The position numbers were made by a program, and so were the translations under genes. A stretch of DNA of 64,000 bases from DASRQK01 sp964436635 (GTDB taxonomy: Bacteria; Bacteroidota; Bacteroidia; Sphingobacteriales; Sphingobacteriaceae): positions 1 through 64,000 of the forward strand of contig CAYTDM010000005.1 of the NCBI GenBank assembly GCA_964436635.1. The letters are read 5' to 3'. The notes beneath the pieces are model-generated. The model was given only the letters and a program-made list of their open reading frames with translations, was not told where the DNA came from and did not search any database. Shown one piece after another: positions 8,217 through 15,652 of this stretch (within the stretch, counting starts at the first letter, position 1; each line of letters begins with the position of its first letter).

Positions 8217-8495
8217 ATGAAGACGGTGAAAACGTTTGCGCTCGCAATCATTCTTAGTATAGGTATTCAGCTTTCATCGCCGAGTACGGTCACCGCTCAG
8301 TGTGCCATGTGTTCATTGACCGCTCAAAACGCCACTGAAAATGGAAATCAACAAGGCAATGGTCTAAATAGTGCTATTTTGTATTTATTAGCCATGCCGT
8401 ACCTTGCTGCTGTAGGCATTGGTTATTTGTGGTACAAAAAATACAAACCAAAGAAAAAAGCACGCATCAGTGACGAACCTATTTCTTTGAATTAA
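8217..8495 (+). CDS. Small secreted or membrane protein with QCAMC motif, function unknown
   Basis: 92 residues. The N-terminus is a signal peptide or first helix (about residues 4-27, ending STVTAQ). It is directly followed by a CAMC pair of cysteines, a polar Asn/Gln-rich linker, one clear transmembrane helix (about 53-71, SAILYLLAMPYLAAVGIGYLW) and a basic tail KKYKPKKKA. The predicted topology puts the CxxC in the periplasm. Similar short QCxMC proteins occur in other Bacteroidota, to my recollection without assigned function. CxxC suggests metal or haem ligation or thiol chemistry, but CxxCH is absent, so it is not a c-type cytochrome. The gene has its own strong promoter and two terminators. 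Confidence 0.8.
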   Translation: MKTVKTFALAIILSIGIQLSSPSTVTAQCAMCSLTAQNATENGNQQGNGLNSAILYLLAMPYLAAVGIGYLWYKKYKPKKKARISDEPISLN

Positions 8496-8520
8496 TTCGT
8501 ATTCATTCTTGATTTTTTTT

Positions 8521-8540
8521 AAAAGCAGTCGTGCTTTTTT
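8521..8540 (+). terminator. Rho-independent terminator after the small CxxC gene
   Basis: Stem AAAAGCA (8521-8527) / TGCTTTT (8532-8538) with loop GTCG and a T tract to 8540. The preceding bases are also T-rich. Confidence 0.65.
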
Positions 8541-8547
8541 AAGTCCT

Positions 8548-8575
8548 ACACGAATCTTTATTTTTCGTGTTTTTC
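8548..8575 (+). terminator. Second hairpin terminator in tandem
   Basis: Stem ACACGAA (8548-8554) / TTCGTGT (8564-8570) followed by TTTT. It lies 7 bp downstream of the first terminator, insulating the peptidase gene at 8693. Confidence 0.55.
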
Positions 8576-8692
8576 CTCGCAGTATCCAAAAAATTTATTG
8601 ATGTTGTTACAATGATGCATCTTTCAATTCATTTTGATAATATTGGAAACTAATTAAAAATACCGTTTCAACTATTATTAAATCGATTAGAG

Positions 8693-11188
8693 ATGTTTAA
8701 AAAACGATTTCTTATTTACGCATTTTTGCTGTTTATATTGCCGAAGCTGGGTGTTTCGCAAGATAATCTAGGCTATCAGGTGCCGCCTGCTTCCATTATG
8801 GAGTTGATAGATGCGCCGACTCCTCCAAAAGTAGAGTTTAACCAAGAGAAGACTTGGATGTTAATCATGAATGCCCCTCGCTATGTGGATATGGAATTTG
8901 CTGCATATCCGATGGTCGGGTTGGCTGGTTTACGGATTAATCCAATGACTCATACTTTAGAGGCGGAATTACATGGTTTCTTCACTTCCATTGAATTAGT
9001 TAATTTAACTTCTAAGGGTAAAAATGAGCGCATCTCAATTAGTGGTTTGCCGAATCCTTTAAGATTAGGAAATGTAAATTGGCAACCGGATGGGAACGGA
9101 TTTGCGTTTACAAACCGTACTGAAAAAGGTTTAGAGGTTTGGTACGCAAACCTAAATTCAAAAACAGCCAAAAAATTAACCAATAAACGATTAAATGCTT
9201 TAAGTGGCGAATGGATGCAATGGCACCCATCTGGCGAATACTTGCTCGTTCAAGTTCCTGCCAATGATGGTAAGGCCGCACCTGTAAAAGATAGAGTTCC
9301 TAAAGGTCCAGTTATTCAAGAGAATTTGGGCACCAGAACCCCTTCAAGAACATTTTCTAATTTGTTAACCAACGCGTATGATGAAGATTTATTTGACTTC
9401 TACGCGACTTCACAGTTAACAAAAGTGTATGTGGACGGTAGAACGGAGAATTTTGGAAACAGTGCAATTTTTACAAAAAATGAACTTTCTCCAAATGGCG
9501 AATACATCATAGTAGAAACGATTCAAAAACCTTATTCGTATACCCAAGCGATGAACTCCTTTCCTAAGAAATTAGAAGTTTGGGGGGGCGATGGCAAAGT
9601 CGTAAAAGTATTGTCTGAGCCATCTGCGAATCGTGGTGAGATGAGTGCAGGTCCTGCTGCAGGTGGTATGGGTGGTTTTGGCGGAGGTGCTGGAATGAGC
9701 GGCCCTCGTTCTTACAGCTGGAGAAGCGATAAGGGAAGTGTACTCACCTATGTGCAATCTATTAATCGTCGTCAAGACAGTATTCATCGCGAGGCTATTT
9801 ATGAATTAATCGCTCCGTTTAATGGAGAAGGTGCGGTTGTTTATAAATCTAAGTTATCTTTAGGTCGTGTTTTTTGGGGCAATGATCAATATGCGATCGT
9901 TACTGAAAGTGACCGTGCAAGTAGAAAGCAAATCTTATCTTTAATCAATCCTACAAAAGGGGAGACCATTAAAGTGATAGATGAGCGTTCTACTGAGGAT
10001 ACTTACAGCAACCCAGGAACGTTCATCACTAAAAACGGCGTTTTACAAATTTCAGGTAAAAAATCTCCGATTCTTCATTCGATTAGTAATGGAGCGTCTC
10101 CTGTGGGTGAGGTTCCGTTCTTGTTAGAATGGGATTTGATGAAAGGTACAAAAGATACCTTGTTTAAGTCGAGTGCCAACCATTATGAAATGCCGGTGTA
10201 CTACGATGGCACGAACCAATTGTATTTTACTCGCGAAAACTGGAATGTGCCGGCGAACATGATTTATCGCGACATGAAGAAGAAGCAAGAAACTGCTTTA
10301 ACTCAATTTGAAAGTCCATATCCGTCATTGGCTGGTGTAGAAAAAACCTTAATTAAATATACGCGTAAAGATGGGGTGCAATTAACAGGTACTATGTACT
10401 TGCCTGCTAATTTTACGCCTAAAAACGATGAGCCACTTCCTGTATTTGTTTGGGCTTATCCTAGGGAGTATAAAACGAAAGAAGCGGCCAGCCAAGTGAA
10501 AGGTTCTTCTCACAAGTTTACGGAGTTGAATTTCCGTTCAGCGGTGTATTGGGTAACCAGAGGTTATGCGGTAGTGGATCAGGCAGACATGCCAATTATC
10601 GGTGAAGGGGATGTGGAGCCAAATGATGGTTTTGTGGAGCAATTAATTTGGAACTCGGAAGCTTTAATCGACCATATGGTGGATGCGGGTATTGCTGATC
10701 GTGATCGCTTTGGAGTTGGAGGACACTCGTATGGTGCCTTTATGACAGCGAATTTGTTGGCGCATTCAGATTTGTTTGCGGCAGGAATTGCGCGAAGTGG
10801 GGCATACAATCGTACCTTGACTCCATTTGGCTTCCAATCTGAATCGCGTACGTTCTGGAATGCAAAAGAGGTGTATGATAAGATGTCTCCATTTAATTAT
10901 GCTGACAAAATCAAATTACCTTTATTAATTACGCACGGGATCGATGATGAAAACTCTGGGACCTTCCCGGTTCAAAGTGAGCGTTTATACGCGGCGATCA
11001 AAGGACATGGTGGTACGGTTCGTTTAGTGATGTTCCCATATGAATTCCATGGATTTAGAGCTCGTGAGTCTATAATGCACGTGTTCTGGGAGCAAGATCA
11101 GTGGTTAGAAAAGTATGTTAAAAATAGAGAGAAGAAAAAAGAAGAGGTTAAGAGTGAGAACACTACCCGAAGACGTCCGAATCAATAA
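8693..11188 (+). CDS. Secreted S9 prolyl-oligopeptidase-family peptidase (glutamyl-endopeptidase-like)
   Basis: 831 residues with a signal peptide (MFKKRFLIYAFLLFILPKLG, cut near VSQ). An N-terminal propeller region (about residues 30-580) precedes an alpha/beta-hydrolase domain. The nucleophile is Ser679 in GGHSYGAFM, the acid lies in THGIDDENSG, and the His in FPYEFHGFRARES. The mature N-terminus (GYQVPPASIMELIDAPTPP) recalls the plastid and bacterial glutamyl endopeptidase subgroup rather than dipeptidyl peptidase IV; that subgroup call is from memory. A Gly/Met-rich insert (AGGMGGFGGGAGMSG, about residues 323-337) sits in the propeller. The C-terminus is Lys/Glu/Arg-rich. It is convergent with lysS and probably acts in the periplasm. 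Confidence 0.88.
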   Translation: MFKKRFLIYAFLLFILPKLGVSQDNLGYQVPPASIMELIDAPTPPKVEFNQEKTWMLIMNAPRYVDMEFAAYPMVGLAGLRINPMTHTLEAELHGFFTSIELVNLTSKGKNERISISGLPNPLRLGNVNWQPDGNGFAFTNRTEKGLEVWYANLNSKTAKKLTNKRLNALSGEWMQWHPSGEYLLVQVPANDGKAAPVKDRVPKGPVIQENLGTRTPSRTFSNLLTNAYDEDLFDFYATSQLTKVYVDGRTENFGNSAIFTKNELSPNGEYIIVETIQKPYSYTQAMNSFPKKLEVWGGDGKVVKVLSEPSANRGEMSAGPAAGGMGGFGGGAGMSGPRSYSWRSDKGSVLTYVQSINRRQDSIHREAIYELIAPFNGEGAVVYKSKLSLGRVFWGNDQYAIVTESDRASRKQILSLINPTKGETIKVIDERSTEDTYSNPGTFITKNGVLQISGKKSPILHSISNGASPVGEVPFLLEWDLMKGTKDTLFKSSANHYEMPVYYDGTNQLYFTRENWNVPANMIYRDMKKKQETALTQFESPYPSLAGVEKTLIKYTRKDGVQLTGTMYLPANFTPKNDEPLPVFVWAYPREYKTKEAASQVKGSSHKFTELNFRSAVYWVTRGYAVVDQADMPIIGEGDVEPNDGFVEQLIWNSEALIDHMVDAGIADRDRFGVGGHSYGAFMTANLLAHSDLFAAGIARSGAYNRTLTPFGFQSESRTFWNAKEVYDKMSPFNYADKIKLPLLITHGIDDENSGTFPVQSERLYAAIKGHGGTVRLVMFPYEFHGFRARESIMHVFWEQDQWLEKYVKNREKKKEEVKSENTTRRRPNQ

Positions 11189-11200
11189 GATGGTAGGGTA

Positions 11201-11253
11201 AACCCATAAAAAAAAGGTGCGATTTTCGAATTTCGCACCTTTTTTTATGGGTT
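11201..11253. terminator. Bidirectional terminator between the S9 peptidase and lysS
   Basis: A nearly perfect inverted repeat (left arm 11201-11222, right arm 11233-11253). The core is GGTGCGA / TCGCACC flanked by an A tract and a T tract, and extended by AACCCAT / ATGGGTT. A and T tracts on both sides allow use in both directions between convergent genes. Confidence 0.85.
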
Positions 11254-11352
11254 CAGCTCTCGCTTCGCTTCCGCTTCCGACTCGCTTCGTTTCAGCTCAC
11301 ATATTGCTTCAGCTTCAGCTTCACTTTCGTTTCAGCTTCCGCCTCGCTTCCG
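11254..11352. repeat. Low-complexity GCTTC / TTCAGC repeat tract after the lysS stop
   Basis: About 100 bp built from degenerate copies of CGCTTC and TTCAGCTTC (for example TTCAGCTTCAGCTTCACTTTCG in pieces). The strand is strongly pyrimidine-biased. It lies between the terminator and the lysS stop codon at 11366 and has no plausible coding role. Confidence 0.8.
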
Positions 11353-11365
11353 CTGATCCAACATT

Positions 11366-13084
11366 TTACTCAAACCACGCTAAGACTTCGTCTTTGGTCG
11401 GCATGGTGATGTCTAACTTCATTTTTTTGCGCATACCGCCTAAGTCATTAAACACTTTGTTTGCGTTAGCGGATTTCAACGCCTCAATAGTCGTGAATCC
11501 CATTTTTTGTAAAACAGGAATCCATTCCGAAGGCACGCCAAGAGCCATATACTCTTCATCACTCGCGTTCTTAACCACTTTTTCAGGGCGCATTTGAGGG
11601 AAGAATAGAACATCTTGAATGCTGTGTTGATTCGTCATTAACATGGCCAAACGATCGATACCGATTCCGATTCCAGAGTTCGGTGGCATACCGTATTCCA
11701 AGGCACGTAAAAAGTCATAATCTATAAACATGGCCTCGTCATCCCCACGTTCCATCAAGCTTAATTGCTCTTCGAAACGCTCGCGTTGATCAATAGGGTC
11801 GTTCAACTCGCTGTACGCATTCGCAATTTCCTTTCCATTCACCATTAATTCAAAGCGTTCTACTAAGCCAGCTTTGCTTCTGTGTTTTTTAGTCAATGGA
11901 CTCATTTCCACAGGATAATCGGTAATAAAGGTAGGTTGAATGTAATGGTGCTCGCATTTTTCTCCAAAAATCTCATCGATCAGCTTGCCTTTACCCATAG
12001 AAGCGTCGGTTGGAATGCCAAGTTTTTGGCACACATCCCGCAAACCATCCTCATTCAGTTCACTCACATTGAAACCCGTGTGCTCTTTGATCGCATCGTA
12101 AATACTAATGCGTTTATATGGAGCAGTAAAATCGATTTCGTTTTCACCCACCACTACTTTCGTCGTGCCGTTGGTATCCATGGCTACTTTCTCAAGGAGT
12201 TTTTCGGTGGTGTCCATCATCCAATAGTAGTCCTTATAAGCTACGTAGAATTCCAAGACCGTAAATTCAGGGTTGTGCGTGCGGTCCATGCCTTCATTTC
12301 TAAAGTTCCTGCTGAACTCATACACCCAATCAAAACCACCTACGATTAAACGTTTTAAATACAATTCGTTCGCAATCCTTAAATATAAAGGAATATCTAA
12401 AGCATTGTGATGCGTAATAAATGGACGAGCTGCCGCACCGCCAGGAATGCTTTGCAATACCGGAGTATCCACTTCCAAAGCGCCTTGACTATTTAAAAAC
12501 TCACGAATAGAAGTACGCACTTTCGACACCTTTTCAAAGGTTTCTTTTACATGCGGGTTGACTACTAAATCCACATAGCGTTGACGGTATCTAAATTCAG
12601 GATCCGTCACAGCATCAAACGTTTTGCCGTCGGCGGATTTAACCACAGGAAGTGGGCGTAGAGATTTTGCCAACACGGTTAAGGTCATCGCGTGCACAGA
12701 GATTTCTCCTGTTTGTGTAGTAAAAACATAGCCGGTAATACCTACAAAATCACCAATATCTAATAATTTTTTAAAGACCGTGTTATAAAGCGTTTTGTCT
12801 TCATCCGGACAAAGATCATCTCGCTTCACATACACTTGAATTTTTCCAGTAGAATCTTGTAATTCGAAAAAGGATGCACTACCCATGATACGACGTGACA
12901 TGATTCGCCCAGCCATGGTGATGTTCTTATAGCTAATCTTATCGTGTTCGTAATGAGCTAAAATATCATTAGCATACGCATTTACCTCGAATTTAGCTGC
13001 AGGATAAGGGTCGATCCCTAACTCTTTTAACCCTTGTAAAGATTGCCTGCGAAAAAGTTCTTGTTCTGAAAGTGCACTGTTCAT
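11366..13084 (-). CDS. lysS: Lysyl-tRNA synthetase, class II
   Basis: 572 residues. An N-terminal OB-fold anticodon-binding domain (about 55-165, with MAGRIMSRRIMGSASFFELQ) precedes the class II catalytic core. The core shows motif 2 (FRNEGMDRTHNPEFT) and motif 3 (GIGIGIDRLAML). The enzyme charges tRNA-Lys. Residues after about 510 form an extra C-terminal domain (PSEWIPVLQKMGFTTIEAL onwards) absent from E. coli LysRS but, as I recall, usual in Bacteroidota. Its low-complexity-free sequence shows it is a genuine domain. The start ATG at 13084 gives MNSALSEQELFRRQSLQ, typical of the family. Confidence 0.96.
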   Translation of the reverse strand: MNSALSEQELFRRQSLQGLKELGIDPYPAAKFEVNAYANDILAHYEHDKISYKNITMAGRIMSRRIMGSASFFELQDSTGKIQVYVKRDDLCPDEDKTLYNTVFKKLLDIGDFVGITGYVFTTQTGEISVHAMTLTVLAKSLRPLPVVKSADGKTFDAVTDPEFRYRQRYVDLVVNPHVKETFEKVSKVRTSIREFLNSQGALEVDTPVLQSIPGGAAARPFITHHNALDIPLYLRIANELYLKRLIVGGFDWVYEFSRNFRNEGMDRTHNPEFTVLEFYVAYKDYYWMMDTTEKLLEKVAMDTNGTTKVVVGENEIDFTAPYKRISIYDAIKEHTGFNVSELNEDGLRDVCQKLGIPTDASMGKGKLIDEIFGEKCEHHYIQPTFITDYPVEMSPLTKKHRSKAGLVERFELMVNGKEIANAYSELNDPIDQRERFEEQLSLMERGDDEAMFIDYDFLRALEYGMPPNSGIGIGIDRLAMLMTNQHSIQDVLFFPQMRPEKVVKNASDEEYMALGVPSEWIPVLQKMGFTTIEALKSANANKVFNDLGGMRKKMKLDITMPTKDEVLAWFE

Positions 13085-13160
13085 TTTGTTGATTTTCGAT
13101 TTTTTACAAAAATACTATTATTCCTGTAATAGTTGTGAAAAAGGTCATGTTCATGATTAT

Positions 13161-13192
13161 CAAATATAAATTGATCCTTTTTAAAGACCAAA
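13161..13192 (-). promoter_or_regulatory. Promoter for lysS
   Basis: On the minus strand TTTG (13192-13189), a 20-nt spacer, and TATATTTG (13168-13161). This implies a leader of about 70 nt before the lysS ATG. A second TATTTTTG box closer to the gene (13114-13107) lacks a clear -33 element. The rest of the 402-bp gap 13085-13486 holds the 18-bp repeat array and the sigma-factor promoter; I see no gene in it. Confidence 0.65.
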
Positions 13193-13231
13193 GCTATGAA
13201 GTTTTGTTCCAAAACATTAAAATTAACATTC

Positions 13232-13285
13232 TTGATGAATGAAATTTCTTTGATGAATGATTTTCCTTTGATGAATGATTTTCCC
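13232..13285. repeat. Three 18-bp tandem repeats in the lysS/sigma intergenic gap
   Basis: Units 13232-13249, 13250-13267 and 13268-13285 share TTGATGAATGA followed by a variable 7-base end (AATTTCT, TTTTCCT, TTTTCCC). They lie about 40 bp upstream of the lysS -33 box, so a regulatory effect is possible but not shown. Confidence 0.95.
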
Positions 13286-13458
13286 AGTATATAAAGGCCG
13301 CTACAAAAAAAAAAATATTCATGCAAGTGTAGCATAATCGCCTTGTTATTCGTTTAAGTGTCGAATGATGAATAGAACATTACGTATAAAATTGTTAATG
13401 TCTGGATTTGTTAAACACTAACTTGCTCATAATGAGTATTGTGACTGCTATTTTAACC

Positions 13459-13482
13459 TTGACAAAATTTAGAGTAAGTTTG
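13459..13482 (+). promoter_or_regulatory. -7 box for the ECF sigma gene, predicted leaderless
   Basis: TAAGTTTG at 13475-13482 ends exactly four bases before the GTG start at 13487. A TTG lies at 13459-13461 but the 13-nt spacer is short for the consensus, so the -33 element is uncertain. Confidence 0.5.
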
Positions 13483-13486
13483 TGTT

Positions 13487-14104
13487 GTGAAGGAACGTAT
13501 CCATAATCCGGAATGGTCTGCTGCTTTTTCTTTAGAAAAGGCGGTAGAATTCTGTGGTTTAAGCGAGCATATGCATCAGCGAAAAGCCATGGAAGCGCTG
13601 TATAAGCGATTTTACGGGTACATTTTAGTGATTTCAATGCGGTATGTTCGAGAACAAGAGGATGCAGAAGAATTAGTGAATGAATGTTTTGTTCGAATAT
13701 TTTCATCCATCATGAAATTTGATGCGAAAAAAGAAGGAGAGGAATTTGAAAGCATGTTTAAAGGCTGGATTTCTCGAATTTGTGTCAATGTTTCTATTGA
13801 TTTTTTGCGTGCGCGGAAGAAGCGTCTCAGTTTAGAAGATTTGAGTTTGGAAAGTCATGATTCGCTTACAATAGAAGCGGCAGATGATCTTCAAGTTCAA
13901 GAAATCCTGAACATGTTGGATCAACTTCCGGAAATGCAGCGAACGATTTTTAATCTTTATGAAGTAGAAGGTTATAGTCATGAAGAAATTGCGAAGCTGT
14001 TGGATATACCAGAGGGGACATCTCGCACGTATTTAATGAGAGCAAAGAAAAAAATGCAAGCCCTTTATCTTGCAAAAAACGAATATATTGAACTTGGGAA
14101 GTAA
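13487..14104 (+). CDS. ECF RNA polymerase sigma factor
   Basis: 205 residues starting at GTG. Region 2 is around residues 40-110 (YKRFYGYILVISMRYVREQEDAEELVNECFVRIFS), with the usual DAEELVNE core-binding helix. Region 4 is around 140-195 (LPEMQRTIFNLYEVEGYSHEEIAKLLDIPEGTSRTYLMRAKKKMQ), a clear sigma-70 region 4 helix-turn-helix. It lacks regions 1 and 3, as expected for extracytoplasmic-function sigmas. The next gene starts 26 nt later and encodes a TM protein likely to be its regulatory partner. The promoter pattern suggests a leaderless message. The regulon cannot be predicted. Confidence 0.92.
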   Translation: MKERIHNPEWSAAFSLEKAVEFCGLSEHMHQRKAMEALYKRFYGYILVISMRYVREQEDAEELVNECFVRIFSSIMKFDAKKEGEEFESMFKGWISRICVNVSIDFLRARKKRLSLEDLSLESHDSLTIEAADDLQVQEILNMLDQLPEMQRTIFNLYEVEGYSHEEIAKLLDIPEGTSRTYLMRAKKKMQALYLAKNEYIELGK

Positions 14105-14130
14105 CTTAAGTACATTGAAGAAATTAGACA

Positions 14131-15576
14131 ATGGACAAGGATCATAAAAAACAGAACGAAAATTGGACCGATAAAATGCGTCAGATTCGTGAGCAAGAAG
14201 CACCTTATAAAGAAGGGGCTTGGGAGGCGTTTGAAGCAAAGTATTTAGGTTCAAAAGCTCAACTATCGGAGCCAAACGGCACTCCTGTCGTTCCATTATT
14301 CGGAAAATCTGGACGAGTTTCTGGAATTTTCACGATGAAAAGAATGTGGATTTCCAGTGCTGCAGCTGTCGTGTTGTTGTCGGTTGGATTAGTTTGGTTG
14401 TGGCCCACACATGATGCTGTAGAAGACCCGCTATGGGTGAATGAGTTGAATTCAAACCCTTCAGAAGCGGGAGGAACAGTGGTTGAGGAAGTGTTGTCAG
14501 TTAAAGAGGAGGAAAATTCCTTCCAAACCCTTCATTCTTCAGATCATTTTGCCACTTTAACATCTTCCAAAGGCACGGATCAACAGAATCCAATTCTTTC
14601 TACTCCAACAAAACTATCACAAATCAGAGATCAAAAAGCTGAAATTTTAAAGATCACTACTCCAGATCAGCAGCTTTCTTCTATCAATCAACCTACTTTA
14701 GAGAATGCCATTTTGTTTGCGGTTCACCAACAAGATAAAAAAGTGAGCACCGCTACTTCTGAAAATGATAATATTATCCGATCGTTTTTTGGTCGATTTG
14801 ATCGAGGACATGTGTTAGCAAGTAGTGCTGGTGGACATCATGTTTTAGGTAATGGGAAATGGGCACTTGGACTTTCTTTAGCTTCTATGTTAACCAGTGA
14901 GGATATGAATTTAGGGGGAGGTTTATCCGTCGCTTATAAATTAACCGATCGAGTATACTTTAGATCAGGTGTTTCCTTGGCAAAATTAGGTGTCAGTACA
15001 CCAGCTCCAGGGAGTAGGGGACCTTCGCTTTTCGTCCGTTCAGATGGGACTTCGAATTTGCCAGGCGGACCTCAAGGACCGAATCCAGGAAATATTGGTA
15101 ATAAGGAATCCATCGCGGTCATTTCTCCTGAAGGTGTTCCAGGCCACTATAATCGAATTTTAAGTGGGGCAAGTAGTACCATCTTGACATTAGACATTCC
15201 ATTTGATGTTAAATATTTTGTGTCGGATAAGGTCTTTACTTCAGTAGGTGTTTCATTTTTAGGGGTTTTGCGCGAGCAACGCACGAATCATTACATTGAC
15301 AAAATTAATGAGCCTCTATTTAATGGGTATACAGCGAATGGTCAGGAACTAAAAGGAGCCGTTAAAACCTTGGTAGTGAATGAGTCGAGTAAATATCAGC
15401 CTTTAGAAGGAAATGGTTATACGGGATATTTGAATTTTTCAGTTGGACGCCAAACGAGAATTTCTAATCGCTTAGTTTTATCCATTGAACCATTCTTTAA
15501 ACTGCCAATTGGAAGTTTACAAAATCAGGAAATGAATATGACGAATGGGGGTATTCGTATTGTTACAGGGTTCTAA
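14131..15576 (+). CDS. Transmembrane protein with barrel-like C-terminus, probable ECF sigma partner
   Basis: 481 residues in three parts. Residues 1-70 are charged and cytoplasmic-looking (WTDKMRQIREQEAPYKEGAWEAFEAKY), the kind of N-terminus seen in anti-sigma-like Bacteroidota proteins. One transmembrane helix follows (about 71-90, WISSAAAVVLLSVGLVWLW). A polar Ser/Thr/Gln-rich linker leads to residues about 225-481, which consist of amphipathic beta strands (KWALGLSLASML, LGGGLSVAYKL, RLVLSIEPFFKLPIG) and end in Phe, as outer-membrane barrel domains do. It lies 26 nt after the sigma gene. Role as membrane-bound regulator is inferred from position and topology. No known anti-sigma domain is recognised. 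Confidence 0.75.
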   Translation: MDKDHKKQNENWTDKMRQIREQEAPYKEGAWEAFEAKYLGSKAQLSEPNGTPVVPLFGKSGRVSGIFTMKRMWISSAAAVVLLSVGLVWLWPTHDAVEDPLWVNELNSNPSEAGGTVVEEVLSVKEEENSFQTLHSSDHFATLTSSKGTDQQNPILSTPTKLSQIRDQKAEILKITTPDQQLSSINQPTLENAILFAVHQQDKKVSTATSENDNIIRSFFGRFDRGHVLASSAGGHHVLGNGKWALGLSLASMLTSEDMNLGGGLSVAYKLTDRVYFRSGVSLAKLGVSTPAPGSRGPSLFVRSDGTSNLPGGPQGPNPGNIGNKESIAVISPEGVPGHYNRILSGASSTILTLDIPFDVKYFVSDKVFTSVGVSFLGVLREQRTNHYIDKINEPLFNGYTANGQELKGAVKTLVVNESSKYQPLEGNGYTGYLNFSVGRQTRISNRLVLSIEPFFKLPIGSLQNQEMNMTNGGIRIVTGF

Positions 15577-15599
15577 GGAGATTTAACCAAGGTGAATTA

Positions 15600-15630
15600 T
15601 TGATAAATTACCTTAAAAACACTACATTTA
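15600..15630 (+). promoter_or_regulatory. Possible promoter for the alkaline phosphatase gene
   Basis: TTG at 15600-15602, 20-nt spacer, TACATTTA at 15623-15630 (one mismatch from TAnnTTTG). It is 22 bp upstream of the ATG at 15653. Confidence 0.4.
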
Positions 15631-15652
15631 CCGCTATCTAAACAAGGTATTC

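Noticed and set aside
11217..11597. Plus-strand open frame through the terminator and repeat tract into lysS
   Set aside because: It starts in a terminator hairpin, runs through low-complexity DNA and then antisense to lysS; no family features.
13232..13285. CRISPR array
   Set aside because: Units of 18 bp are directly contiguous with no spacers; the same holds for all other short arrays in the window, and no cas genes are present.
13081..13335. Minus-strand 84-residue frame covering the 18-bp repeats
   Set aside because: It overlaps the lysS start, its repeats translate to KSFIK-type low complexity, and it spans both lysS promoter boxes.
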